This document shows positions 8,941-17,633 of a stretch of DNA of 59,879 bases, piece after piece. Both the position numbers and the translations under genes were made by a program. The stretch spans positions 1 through 59,879 of IMG/VR virus record IMGVR_UViG_3300034198_020932. One strand, given 5' to 3'. Within the stretch, counting starts at the first letter, position 1. Each line of letters opens with the position of its first letter. This DNA comes from a virus. The notes under the pieces are model-generated. The model had not been told where the DNA came from. It made no database searches and saw only the letters and a program-made list of their open reading frames with translations.

Positions 8941-9274
8941 TCTAAGCCAAGTAGCTCCCCTTAAATACTCTCTCGAAGCTCACATTGCTCTGCCGAACTA
9001 TCCAACTCGGCAGGACTTTGTGTTTGATATTACCTCATACCTAATTAGAGTTTCCGAAAGTAAGTCCAGAAAATTGGATCCAGATGATCTAAAATTTTCA
9101 ACAAAAACTCTAAAGTACGTTTTTAGCGATAAGATGAACGATGATGAATTTCGTGATAAAATAAAACTTATTATGAAAGACATGATAGAAGATGGTAGTT
9201 TGGAAAAAGCTGGAGAAAATCTAGTAATTAGCCAAAATGAATTTTTAAAACTTTACACAATTTCGAATAATTAA
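8930..9274 (+). CDS. Uncharacterised 114-aa protein between uvsX and the helicase gene
   Basis: The ATG lies inside the uvsX end (AATGATCTTTAA), giving an 11-nt overlap. The protein is mostly helical with charged stretches (DKMNDDEFRDKIKLIMKDM) and I recognise no domain. In T4 a protein of similar size, gp40, sits between uvsX and gene 41. That is a positional parallel only; I see no sequence evidence of homology. A helicase-loading or recombination accessory role would be a guess. Confidence 0.55.
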   Translation: MIFNLSQVAPLKYSLEAHIALPNYPTRQDFVFDITSYLIRVSESKSRKLDPDDLKFSTKTLKYVFSDKMNDDEFRDKIKLIMKDMIEDGSLEKAGENLVISQNEFLKLYTISNN

Positions 9275-9277
9275 ACT

Positions 9278-10801
9278 ATGACGATAGACTTTAAAGAGAA
9301 CATTGAGCTTCTCGAAAAAATAATCTTTAACTTTGTTTTGACTGAAGACGATGGAGATGTCGTGATAAAACCAAAGAATTACGATTCAATGGACAAGCGC
9401 GAAATCCTACCATTAGTCAAAGCTCATTATTTTAATGATGACACGTTACAGAGAGTCTATCGAGTTGCAAAAAAGTTCTTTGTTGAATATTCAAATGTTC
9501 CAACTCGAAATGAGCTTCGTGAACTTTGTAATCTTTCAAATTTAGATATTCCTGAAGCAAAGTTCAATGCACTATTTGCAGTTGACCTATCTAGTTATAA
9601 TTACGATTTTTTATTCAAGTACACAAAGGCTTTCATATTTTATAAGAATCTAAATGCGTCAGTAATTGACGTACTTTCTTATTTAAAAACAACTGAAATT
9701 AATCCGGAAAACGTTGAACTAATCACTAATGAAGTTAGAGAAAAATTCAATGAGAAATTAAACGTATCATTCACGAATGCCGAGTCCGGCCTAGATTTCT
9801 TTAATCCAGTAGATCACGTTCAATTATCAAAGATTGGTAATCCAACTGGATTTAAGTTTTTCGATAAGACATTAGGCGGAGGTTGGAACCCAAAAACACT
9901 AGTTGTTTTTCAAGGTCGACCTAAGGTTGGTAAATCAATGGTGCTTTCAAATATTGCAGGTAGAGCATTCGTGTCTGGTTGTAATGTTGGAATTGCAACA
10001 CTAGAATTATCTGATCGAAAGTACATGAAACGACTAGGCTCAATGATTCTAGAGATTCCTTTCAAGCATTATGATGCTCTATTGGATAAGACTCAAACCT
10101 CTGATGTTGCACAAAAGATGGAAAACTTAAAGAAAACCGTTCCAACTCTTGGCGAACTTATAGTAAAGGAGTTTCCTACCGGAACTGCTTCTGCTATTGA
10201 TGTTGAAAATTACTTTCTAAAAGTTCAACAAAATACCGGTAAAAAGTTCACAGTGATAGTCGTTGATTACATTAACTTGATGAGACCTATGAGAGAACAG
10301 GGAAACGTTTATGAAAAGATCAAAGTTATCTCAGAAGAACTTAGAGCAGTTGCAATTCGAAATGAGTGGTGTATTATTACAGCAACTCAAATCAAACGAG
10401 ATGCAGTAGATGATCAAGACTTAAGCATGTCCGATATCGCTGAGTCTTTTGGTCTTGTGCATACTGTAGATTCTCTATTTGGACTAATTAGAGGACCTAT
10501 GGAAAAGCGCATGAAGATTAAACTAATTGCTAACAGAGATGGCGGTTACACTGAAAGTTTTAAAATGTATAGAATGAGTTATGAATTTGCTAAGTTAACT
10601 GAAGAGACCGATCCTGCTTCTGAATTCTATTCGGATGACGATGATACTCAGTCTCTTGAAAATCAAATGCGAAGCCAATATCATACAGTTCAAACCACAA
10701 CATTGCCGCCTAACTTAATTACAATGGAAGAGGCAATGAGTCGACCGGCTCCTCAATTCAAATCAGCTAGTGACTATGACGATCTGCTGAATTCGATTTA
10801 A
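9278..10801 (+). CDS. Replicative DNA helicase (gp41, DnaB-like)
   Basis: A 507-aa DnaB-type helicase. The N-terminal helical domain is followed by the RecA-like motor: Walker A GRPKVGKS (213-220), the H1a-type segment GIATLELSDRKYMKR, Walker B VIVVDYINLM, and the H3-type segment IITATQIKRDA. It unwinds DNA ahead of the polymerase and works with the primase encoded near 55.5 kb. The acidic C-terminal tail after residue 440 is a likely protein-interaction region. It is slightly longer than T4 gp41 (475 aa). Confidence 0.9.
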   Translation: MTIDFKENIELLEKIIFNFVLTEDDGDVVIKPKNYDSMDKREILPLVKAHYFNDDTLQRVYRVAKKFFVEYSNVPTRNELRELCNLSNLDIPEAKFNALFAVDLSSYNYDFLFKYTKAFIFYKNLNASVIDVLSYLKTTEINPENVELITNEVREKFNEKLNVSFTNAESGLDFFNPVDHVQLSKIGNPTGFKFFDKTLGGGWNPKTLVVFQGRPKVGKSMVLSNIAGRAFVSGCNVGIATLELSDRKYMKRLGSMILEIPFKHYDALLDKTQTSDVAQKMENLKKTVPTLGELIVKEFPTGTASAIDVENYFLKVQQNTGKKFTVIVVDYINLMRPMREQGNVYEKIKVISEELRAVAIRNEWCIITATQIKRDAVDDQDLSMSDIAESFGLVHTVDSLFGLIRGPMEKRMKIKLIANRDGGYTESFKMYRMSYEFAKLTEETDPASEFYSDDDDTQSLENQMRSQYHTVQTTTLPPNLITMEEAMSRPAPQFKSASDYDDLLNSI

Positions 10802-10816
10802 AAAAACACAAATAAT

Positions 10817-11494
10817 GTGATACCTAGACAAAATGAAGACCGCTTAGATGATGACGATTTTAATTCGTTAAATTCTCATGAAGATGAAGATTTTTTATTT
10901 GAAAGCGAAGATGATTTATACTCAGACGATCATTTATTAACAGATGAATACGACGATGATGAACTTGAACGTCGTAGATCGGCCTATGCCGACCTAAAGA
11001 AGAATGATAAAATCTTCAACAACACCTATAACTTTGGACTGGATACAGCCGAAGACGAGGATGAAGGCACTCCAAGATCAAGCAGTTCTGAAATAAAACT
11101 AGATAGTGGTTCTCCGGATTACCACATGTACGATCCAGAAAAGTTCTCAGAGAGCCTCGACCTTAAGATCGTTCAACGAGACATATATGAATTCATCCAA
11201 TCTAATTCAAGGGTGAAGGCTATACTCGGAAATGAACCTGATAAAAAGAAATTTGTTAAATCAGAGATCAATGAAATATTTGAAATCCTAACCCTAGGAT
11301 TAGCGAATGGGGCAACCGGTAACGTATTCATAAATCCAATCCATGTTCTTGACTCAATTTCATCTTTGATCAACATGGAGTACAAAAAAATATTCGACCA
11401 GCTAACTTATGACAATAAGGAGGTTTTATTGGTAGAATTAAACAATAAGTACGGATTCTTAGAAAACACCGGAAAGAACTATAAAATATTCTAA
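10817..11494 (+). CDS. Uncharacterised acidic protein in the recombination operon
   Basis: A 225-aa protein starting at GTG; there is no in-frame ATG nearby. The first 60 residues are extremely acidic (runs such as DDDDFNS, DEYDDDELERRR), then a linker, then a helical C-terminal domain (about 115-225, with IVQRDIYEFIQSNSRVK and SSLINMEYKKIFDQL). Highly acidic N-termini can mimic DNA or bind basic surfaces. It lies between helicase and gp47 genes, so a role in replication or late transcription is possible, but I do not recognise it. Confidence 0.55.
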   Translation: MIPRQNEDRLDDDDFNSLNSHEDEDFLFESEDDLYSDDHLLTDEYDDDELERRRSAYADLKKNDKIFNNTYNFGLDTAEDEDEGTPRSSSSEIKLDSGSPDYHMYDPEKFSESLDLKIVQRDIYEFIQSNSRVKAILGNEPDKKKFVKSEINEIFEILTLGLANGATGNVFINPIHVLDSISSLINMEYKKIFDQLTYDNKEVLLVELNNKYGFLENTGKNYKIF

Positions 11495-12607
11495 ATGAAA
11501 CTAACTAACATTAGAAAAATAACTTTAGTTGGAGATCTTCACCTTGGAATAAAAAACAATTCAGTAGAATGGCTTCAAATTCAAAAAGACTTTCTACTGG
11601 ACTTTTTATTGAACAAGGTTGATGAAGACTTTGATGAAGACCGCGATGTTCTCTTTTTAGAAGGAGACATTTTTCATTCTCGAGAGTCAATCAATGTTAG
11701 AATTCATGATGAAGCCCTAACCATTTTCAAGAGGCTATCTGAAAAATTTAAGCGTGGAATCTACATTATTATTGGAAATCATGACGTGTACTATAAAGAT
11801 CGAAACGTAGTCCACTCGCTTAAATCAATTTCTCATATCGCTGATAACATTCATGTTTTTGAGAATCCTGAAATTCTGACAATTAATGGAACTCATAATT
11901 TTTTAATGTTACCTTGGGTTGAAGACACGAATCGTATCAATCAGATAATAACTGATCATCAAGATCTTTGTGAGTATATAGTTTGCCATGCAGACATTAA
12001 AGGATTGAGATTTAACAAGTGGACAAAGGTCGAGCATGGAATAGAAGTTGACATGTTAACTTCTTATAAAAGAGTTTACGCTGGCCACATTCACCACCGT
12101 CAGGAATTTAAAAATGTGCTCTATACTGGAACCCCATATCAGATGGATCGTGGAGATAGAGATAATGTTAAAGGATTTTATGAATTAACCCTTACTAATG
12201 ACTCAATTTCAGAAAGATTCATTGAAAATACTCAATCTCCAGTTTATAAGAAGTTTGATATTTACGAGCTATTAGAGATGCCGGCTGACCAGGTAGTTTC
12301 AAGTTTAAATAATGCTTTCGTTGATGTAATGATAAGCGTTAATTTCGTCAATAAGTTTCCAGTTACTCGATTCATTGAGGCTGTCTCTAAATCAACCCAC
12401 CGAAAAATTGAATTCTTTACCTATGTTGATCAAGTCAAAGAAGACTCGACTGGTTCTGACTTTAATCCCGAAGATCAATTCAACGTAATTGATATTTTCA
12501 AGAGCTTTATTAAATCAAAGGACTATTCTCAAACATTTAAGACTGATCTTGCTAGAAAGTTCGTTGAGATTCATAACATCGTAAAACAGGAAGGATCCCA
12601 TGAATAA
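11495..12607 (+). CDS. Recombination nuclease gp47 (SbcD/Mre11-like)
   Basis: A 370-aa metallophosphoesterase with all Mre11-type motifs in order: GDLHLG (Asp14, His16), EGDIFHS, GNHD, CHADIKG and GHIHH. With gp46 it forms the SbcCD/Mre11-Rad50-type complex that processes DNA ends and degrades host DNA in T4. The length is close to T4 gp47 (339 aa). The start follows the previous stop directly (TAAATG). Its 3' end overlaps the SET-like gene by 8 nt, so gp47, the SET-like protein and gp46 are made from one transcript. Confidence 0.92.
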   Translation: MKLTNIRKITLVGDLHLGIKNNSVEWLQIQKDFLLDFLLNKVDEDFDEDRDVLFLEGDIFHSRESINVRIHDEALTIFKRLSEKFKRGIYIIIGNHDVYYKDRNVVHSLKSISHIADNIHVFENPEILTINGTHNFLMLPWVEDTNRINQIITDHQDLCEYIVCHADIKGLRFNKWTKVEHGIEVDMLTSYKRVYAGHIHHRQEFKNVLYTGTPYQMDRGDRDNVKGFYELTLTNDSISERFIENTQSPVYKKFDIYELLEMPADQVVSSLNNAFVDVMISVNFVNKFPVTRFIEAVSKSTHRKIEFFTYVDQVKEDSTGSDFNPEDQFNVIDIFKSFIKSKDYSQTFKTDLARKFVEIHNIVKQEGSHE

Positions 12608-13091
12608 AGCTCCAAAGATCTTAAATACGCTTTACGTAAAACCAGTCAATGATAAAGAATTTGGCGTATTTACAAATGCTCCATTATACAGAGATTCAAT
12701 CGTTGAATTTTGTACATGGTTACCTATCAGTCAAAAACTTCAAATCTTAATTGATAAAAATGACTCTAATTTAGGTCGAAAATTATTCGTTAACCCAGAT
12801 GGAATTGAAAAGGAAAGACAGTTCGCAGCTAAGATCGCTGAGCTTGATTTACAAGAGAGACTAGACCGAGGTTTAATAACCCAGGAGCAATTTAAAGCGA
12901 TTCTAATTGAGGTTGCTAATCCAACTAAATTACTAAGCGTTGCTTCTCATGCAATATTATTAGGATTTGGGTCCATGTATCGTCAAAGTGAAACGCCTAA
13001 CATTACTTGGGAATACGATTCTGAATCTAAGCTCTATAAATTTTATACAACTCAAGATATCGCAGCGAATCGCGAACTTACATACTTTTAA
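12600..13091 (+). CDS. SET-domain-like protein
   Basis: A 163-aa protein with the outline of a minimal SET lysine methyltransferase domain. The opening strand is FGVFTNAPLYRDSIVEFC (21-38), equivalent to the G-x-F-A-x-x-x-I-x-K-G start. The end is LLGFGSMYRQSETPNITWEY (120-139), then FYTTQDIAANRELTYF, matching the G-S-x-x-NHS-x-x-PN and D-I-x-x-GEELTxxY motifs. The NHS cofactor motif is altered to RQS and the protein ends right after the terminal Tyr-Phe. It may therefore be a divergent methyltransferase or an inactive relative. It is wedged between genes 47 and 46 with an 8-nt overlap and a 2-nt gap. Confidence 0.6.
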   Translation: MNKAPKILNTLYVKPVNDKEFGVFTNAPLYRDSIVEFCTWLPISQKLQILIDKNDSNLGRKLFVNPDGIEKERQFAAKIAELDLQERLDRGLITQEQFKAILIEVANPTKLLSVASHAILLGFGSMYRQSETPNITWEYDSESKLYKFYTTQDIAANRELTYF

Positions 13092-13093
13092 TC

Positions 13094-14755
13094 ATGAAGA
13101 TACAAGAATTTTCTTTTAGAAACATTTGCTCATACGGAAATAAATTACAAACTTTTAAGTTTACTGATGAGCCTCGCCTTGTATTGGTTCAAGGTAAAAA
13201 CGGCAGTGGAAAATCCTCAATCTCAGATGCTTTAACCGTTTCAATTTACGGTAAATCCGCAATTCGTAAGACCAAGGAAATACCTAATCGTATTAATAAG
13301 AATGCCTATACTCAAATAAAATTTGTTACCGGAAACGGTCAACTTATTGATATCGAAAGAGGTATTGAGCCTAATTTTTCTAAACTATCAATTGATGGAG
13401 TCGAATACAATCTTCCAGATAAAAGAAGAGTAGATGAATTCATTGAGGACGAATTAACGAAAATTCCTTTTAATGTTTTCTCAAATACGATCAGTTTATC
13501 AGTAAACGACTTTAAGAGCTTTGTTAAACTTAGTCCAGCTGATAAACGCCAAATCATTGATAAAATATTCGGGCTAGACATAGTCAATGACATGTCAAAG
13601 GTCGCAAAGGAGGAGTCAAAAAAGATTAAGGGCGAAATTTTACCGCTTGAATCGGCAATTGCTAGCAATCAGAGGCTCTTAGAATCTTCAATCTCTCAGC
13701 TTGAAGCACTAAAGTCTGAAATAAAAACCAGCAATGAGGCAAAGATAACTGAACTTAACTCCACACTTGACCAATTAGTAAATGATAAAAAGACTGCACA
13801 TACTGAAGCTAGCAGTTTTTCTGGTAAAATTTCAGAAATTAGACAGAGTATTCGATCTGAGCAAGAAAAGCTAAGTACAGTTAGGGCAAATATTTCTGAA
13901 ATTCAAAAGAAGCTTGATATTTACAATAAAAATAAATGTCCACATTGTCTCTCTGACCTAACTGATGAAGTGCATTCTCAAATTAAAGATAAATTGGTCG
14001 CAAAAAAGGCTGAACAAGAATCGGCTTTTCCGGAAATCTCTAACCGAATAAAGGCTCATGAAAAGACTTTATCTGCTGTTGAAAATGAATCAGGCGAAGC
14101 TAAAGGAAAATACTATCAAATTGAAGCTCAAATAACCGCAGTTAAACGTGAAGTTTCTGAATTGAGTCGTCAGATTAATCAAACCTCTGATAAACATTTG
14201 ACTGAGGTAATTAATAACATTAAGACAGAAATTCAATCATCTAATTCTAGTCTATCTGACAGACAAGAAAAATTGAAAGTTTCTCAAGAAATGGAAATGA
14301 TCTTGTCAGATAATGGCATGAAAAAGATGCTAATGAGCCAAATCATTCCATTATTGAACAAAAAGATACTAAAGACTGCTAAAGTTTTAGAGTTTAAATT
14401 TGCATTTGAGTTTGATTTAGAATTTAATCCAATCATAACTCATTTGGGAATGCAAGTTTCCCCAGACTCGCTATCCGCTGGTGAACAAAAGAAAATGAAT
14501 CTCATTGTTTTGCTTTGTATCTTGGAATTAATTAAATTAAAACACAACAAGGTGAATCTTCTCTTTCTTGATGAAGTCTTTTCTTCACTAGACGTAGATT
14601 CAATTTTTAGGGTAGTCGATTTGTTAAAAACCTTTGCTAAAAAGTATGGCATGACAGTTTTCGTGATTTCTCATGATCCTCTACCTGAAGAATATTTTGA
14701 TACCAAGATCCAGGTTGAAAACATCGATCATTTTTCTGACCTAAAGATCGTTTAG
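13094..14755 (+). CDS. Recombination ATPase gp46 (SbcC/Rad50-like)
   Basis: A 553-aa Rad50/SbcC-type ATPase. It shows Walker A QGKNGSGKSS (33-42), two long coiled-coil arms, a zinc hook CPHC (282-285), the ABC signature LSAGEQKKMNL and Walker B LLFLDEVFSSLD, then a VISHDP switch histidine. It partners with gp47 to process double-strand ends. The size matches T4 gp46 (560 aa). It ends the recombination segment; the thymidylate synthase family gene begins 55 nt later. Confidence 0.92.
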   Translation: MKIQEFSFRNICSYGNKLQTFKFTDEPRLVLVQGKNGSGKSSISDALTVSIYGKSAIRKTKEIPNRINKNAYTQIKFVTGNGQLIDIERGIEPNFSKLSIDGVEYNLPDKRRVDEFIEDELTKIPFNVFSNTISLSVNDFKSFVKLSPADKRQIIDKIFGLDIVNDMSKVAKEESKKIKGEILPLESAIASNQRLLESSISQLEALKSEIKTSNEAKITELNSTLDQLVNDKKTAHTEASSFSGKISEIRQSIRSEQEKLSTVRANISEIQKKLDIYNKNKCPHCLSDLTDEVHSQIKDKLVAKKAEQESAFPEISNRIKAHEKTLSAVENESGEAKGKYYQIEAQITAVKREVSELSRQINQTSDKHLTEVINNIKTEIQSSNSSLSDRQEKLKVSQEMEMILSDNGMKKMLMSQIIPLLNKKILKTAKVLEFKFAFEFDLEFNPIITHLGMQVSPDSLSAGEQKKMNLIVLLCILELIKLKHNKVNLLFLDEVFSSLDVDSIFRVVDLLKTFAKKYGMTVFVISHDPLPEEYFDTKIQVENIDHFSDLKIV

Positions 14756-14782
14756 GCTAACCTTTTCTCATTTTCTTAGTAT

Positions 14783-14790
14783 TATATTTG
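14783..14790 (+). promoter_or_regulatory. Possible Bacteroidota-type -7 element
   Basis: TATATTTG fits the TAnnTTTG consensus of primary sigma factors in Bacteroidota. It sits 21 nt before the start of the thymidylate synthase family gene, in a 55-nt gap between genes, with a TTTT tract about 16 nt further up at the -33 position. It is one short match in AT-rich DNA, so weak. Confidence 0.3.
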
Positions 14791-14810
14791 AATAGTATTA
14801 TTTCCACAGT

Positions 14811-15704
14811 ATGATTACATTTAAAGGGCACACGTTTGCACAAGCATATAAACAGTCAATAGAGCACTTATTGACAAACGGGATGATTAACAATGCTAGA
14901 GGCACAACAAGTAAAGAATTGCTTGATGTTGCAATAGTAATTGATGATCCAACTCAGTGCTTGTATGATAATGAGGTCAGAGGATCTCAACAAAAGTACA
15001 TTGCTGCTGAATTTCTATGGTATTACGCAGGCCGTAATGACGTTGCCTTCATTTCAAAATGGGCAAAGTTCTGGGAAACCATTCAAAACCCAGACGGAAC
15101 CGCTAATTCAGCGTACGGCAATTTAATCTTTAATGAGAAGAATCAATATGGGATTACTCAATACCAATGGGCGATCCAAAGTTTAATGAATGACTCTAGT
15201 ACTCGACAAGCAATCCTTCATTTCAACAAACCTGATCACCAGTATTTGACAAATAAGGATTTCGTATGTACGATGTACGCGAATTTACACATTCGTCAAA
15301 ATAAGTTATACATGAGCGTTTACATGAGAAGTAATGATGCTATTTGGGGTACTCCAACCGATGTAGCATTCTTTTGTTCTTTGCAGATGCAAATTCATGC
15401 TCATCTAAAGGAAATCTATCCAGATCTTGAACTTGGTACATATACTCATGTTGCAAATTCTTATCATGTTTACGATAGACACTATGATTTAGCACAAAGA
15501 ATGCTAGGGTCAGACTTCGGCCCAGTTACTCTACCTGCAATTACTACTGATTTGATAGAAATAGACGGATCCTCAAGCGAAGATTTTAATATTGTATTCG
15601 CAGCAGCAACAAATCATACTGATGAACTTGTGTTATTTCAACAAGACAATGATCTTTTAAAATGGATTTTTGAAAAATTAAAAGAAGATAAGAATGTCAG
15701 TTAA
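14811..15704 (+). CDS. Thymidylate synthase / dCMP hydroxymethylase family enzyme
   Basis: A 297-aa ThyA-fold enzyme. The catalytic cysteine is in DFVCTMYANLHIR (Cys153), followed by the phosphate- and base-binding segment MRSNDAIWGTPTDVAFF (172-188) and SYHVYDRHYDL (217-227). In ThyA the base-recognition residue is Asn in GLPFNIASY. Here Asp184 takes that place, as in T4 dCMP hydroxymethylase gp42, whose flanking sequence is also similar by memory. That favours dCMP over dUMP, and so hydroxymethylation rather than dTMP synthesis. But a dCMP deaminase follows with an 11-nt overlap, which normally feeds thymidylate synthase. The family is certain; the product is not. Confidence 0.8.
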   Translation: MITFKGHTFAQAYKQSIEHLLTNGMINNARGTTSKELLDVAIVIDDPTQCLYDNEVRGSQQKYIAAEFLWYYAGRNDVAFISKWAKFWETIQNPDGTANSAYGNLIFNEKNQYGITQYQWAIQSLMNDSSTRQAILHFNKPDHQYLTNKDFVCTMYANLHIRQNKLYMSVYMRSNDAIWGTPTDVAFFCSLQMQIHAHLKEIYPDLELGTYTHVANSYHVYDRHYDLAQRMLGSDFGPVTLPAITTDLIEIDGSSSEDFNIVFAAATNHTDELVLFQQDNDLLKWIFEKLKEDKNVS

Positions 15705-16167
15705 TTCAACCAGCATACAGCGTCAACACATGATCGATGTCACGTACATCAAGATGGCCCAAACATGGTCAGGTCTTTCTCATGCGATCCGTAAAAAGGT
15801 TGGAGCCCTAATTGTAAAGAATAATACGATTATTGCCGATGGTTACAATGGAACACCATCCGGCTTTGAAAATGAATGTGAAATTGCAATAAATCACGAG
15901 GATGGATCATTTAAGGAGTACCAAACTAAATGGTATGTCTTGCATGCTGAGTCCAATGCTTTAGCAAAGGTTGCCAAATCAACACAAAGTAGCGAAGGGG
16001 CTACTCTTTATATTACCTACTCTCCGTGTACCGATTGTAGCAAATTAATTCTACAAGCAGGAATCAAAAGAGTTGTGTATTTAGAAGAATACCGAGATAT
16101 CGCCGGCCTAGACTTTTTACGAAGAGCTGGAGTTGAAGTTAAAAAAATCGACCCAGAAACTCTATGA
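15694..16167 (+). CDS. dCMP deaminase
   Basis: A 157-aa zinc-dependent cytidine/deoxycytidylate deaminase. It has the catalytic HAE motif (LHAESNAL) and the paired cysteines in SPCTDCSKLI. The upstream segment KKVGALIVKNNTIIADGYNGTPSGFEN is typical of dCMP deaminases. It converts dCMP to dUMP, supplying the dTMP pathway. It overlaps the upstream gene by 11 nt and the downstream one by ATGA, so the three are one unit. Confidence 0.9.
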   Translation: MSVNSTSIQRQHMIDVTYIKMAQTWSGLSHAIRKKVGALIVKNNTIIADGYNGTPSGFENECEIAINHEDGSFKEYQTKWYVLHAESNALAKVAKSTQSSEGATLYITYSPCTDCSKLILQAGIKRVVYLEEYRDIAGLDFLRRAGVEVKKIDPETL

Positions 16168-16565
16168 TCGATTCATTAGAAAGAAAGCTTGAAATAGTTT
16201 TTGTAAGAGATCAAAAGCAATTCATTCAAGCTTTTAATAAAAAGCAAAAATGCGACTATTTACTGAATGTAAATAAAATAATAAAGGAAAAATTCGATCA
16301 CGAAATTCTAGTGCCGAATAAAATCCAAGCATTCCTAATAAACTATGAGATTAAGAAACTAATCGATAAGGCAATTAATGTTAGGAACCGTAAGTATAAC
16401 CGAATAATCTATGTTAATGCTGGCCTCAGCGTTAGTAATATTAATAACACAATCAAGTTCTTAAATACCGCTTATGGAACAATCGAATTCGTTCCCAAAT
16501 TAATAGACGGGGACTTTGAAATTGGGGAACTCGCTGGAGTAGAGACAATAAAAAAGGGGCATTAA
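16164..16565 (+). CDS. Uncharacterised protein at the end of the replication operon
   Basis: A 133-aa, lysine-rich protein of unknown function. It starts by ATGA overlap with the dCMP deaminase. Its stop codon lies inside the loop of the following terminator hairpin, which marks it as the final gene of the rightward unit. No motif is recognised. Confidence 0.55.
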   Translation: MIDSLERKLEIVFVRDQKQFIQAFNKKQKCDYLLNVNKIIKEKFDHEILVPNKIQAFLINYEIKKLIDKAINVRNRKYNRIIYVNAGLSVSNINNTIKFLNTAYGTIEFVPKLIDGDFEIGELAGVETIKKGH

Positions 16566-16573
16566 GCCCCTTT
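16551..16573. terminator. Terminator between convergent units
   Basis: AAGGGGC and GCCCCTT form a 7-bp stem around ATTAA, which contains the stop codon of the rightward operon, followed by a T-rich tract. The A run on the left gives some activity for the leftward unit that ends at 16602. Confidence 0.8.
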
Positions 16574-16601
16574 CTTGTTTTATTAATTAAATGAGATGCA
16601 A

Positions 16602-16949
16602 TTACGCTTTTGATTTTACTACTTTACCGGAATAAATCATTGCATCTTCAGGTTTATTCTTGTCGTTAATAGCTACAATATCAAAATCTCCATCCTTATC
16701 GGCCTTTGGCGAAATCATTATCGTTGCATTAGGCTTGATACTTGAATTAGTTGAATTTATTACCGTGAATGAGATAGCTTCTTTGCTAGTGAAGTCTTTA
16801 TCACTAGTTCCTTCAACTTCAAATGATGCACCATCTGCTGAGATGATAAGTTTATAGGAATTAGGATTCGCAGAAGCAGTCGGCTCCGCCTTTTCAGGTG
16901 AAGTCATTTCGTCTTTTTCAGCTAACCACTGTTCAAATAGCTTGATCAT
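16602..16949 (-). CDS. Small tagged protein (LFEQWLAE N-terminus), candidate packaged head protein
   Basis: A 115-aa protein with N-terminus MIKLFEQWLAEKDEM, matching the F-x-x-[FYW]-h-x-E motif shared by many late proteins here. A linker rich in Ser, Pro and Ala follows, then a compact beta-rich domain (about 30-115) with alternating hydrophobics (YKLIISADGASFEVEG, DGDFDIVAIND). If cut by the gp21-type protease after Glu10, the beta domain would be released in the head. Function unknown. It is last in the leftward unit that also carries gp19. Confidence 0.6.
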   Translation of the reverse strand: MIKLFEQWLAEKDEMTSPEKAEPTASANPNSYKLIISADGASFEVEGTSDKDFTSKEAISFTVINSTNSSIKPNATIMISPKADKDGDFDIVAINDKNKPEDAMIYSGKVVKSKA

Positions 16950-16955
16950 TCTTAA

Positions 16956-17615
16956 TTAAGCGTTTTCGTCAGAATTGTCGTCATCTCCGATTGCATCGTC
17001 TTCGTTGCCATCTTCATTTCCGTCTTCATCATTCTCTTCTGTACAAAGTTTTTTAACTGCTGCACATAATAGATCGCAAAGATCTTCTTTTTCCATTTCC
17101 ATCTTTTCAGCGATGTCTTCAATGATGTCTTTAAGATCATCTCCAAAGTCTTCCATTAAAGCGGCTAATTGTTCTTCATCGATTACCGGCTCATCAGACG
17201 GCATATCGTCATTAGCTGGCATATCATCGTTTGCTGGCATATCTTCTTCTGCCTCAGCGAACATGTTGAAATCTTCGTTAACGAATTGTTCAAATCGAAG
17301 GATTTTTCCTTCTTCAACAGCGTCAACTGTTGCAATTGTTGGTTTTGCGTACATTGGTTCAAATGGTTTTTTCTTTGCCGTTCTTGAAATTAAGTCACGA
17401 GTTACCGCCTTCCATGTTGGGTCATAATTATGGTTGAATTTTCCACCTTCAAAATCGGCATTTCTGTCAATTACTCGCTGGTAGCCTTTCAATGTTTCTT
17501 TTTTTGATGTATCAAAGTCTTTCTTTGAATTTGGTCCTCCGAAACTAGGTTTCTTTGGATTCATGTAATCATCCATTGAAGGATTACGTCTGTCTTTGGT
17601 GTTGAACATGTCCAT
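16956..17615 (-). CDS. Acidic protein with internal RFEQFVNE motif, candidate prohead core protein
   Basis: A 219-aa protein in two parts. The basic N-terminal region (1-100) is followed by KILRFEQFVNEDF (104-116), which matches the N-terminal tag of neighbouring proteins but sits in the middle. The rest is strongly acidic, with the short repeats MPANDD, MPANDD, MPSDE (126-142) and a terminal run of D/E/N/G. Cleavage after the motif Glu would separate basic and acidic halves. T4 prohead core proteins are likewise small and charged; the comparison is by type only. It lies just downstream of the tail tube gene. Confidence 0.55.
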   Translation of the reverse strand: MDMFNTKDRRNPSMDDYMNPKKPSFGGPNSKKDFDTSKKETLKGYQRVIDRNADFEGGKFNHNYDPTWKAVTRDLISRTAKKKPFEPMYAKPTIATVDAVEEGKILRFEQFVNEDFNMFAEAEEDMPANDDMPANDDMPSDEPVIDEEQLAALMEDFGDDLKDIIEDIAEKMEMEKEDLCDLLCAAVKKLCTEENDEDGNEDGNEDDAIGDDDNSDENA

Positions 17616-17633
17616 ACTTTTAGATGATTATTT

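Noticed and set aside
16975-17427. 150-aa serine-rich rightward ORF
   Set aside because: It is the antisense shadow of the acidic repeat gene; the Ser/Ile runs mirror Asp/Glu codons.
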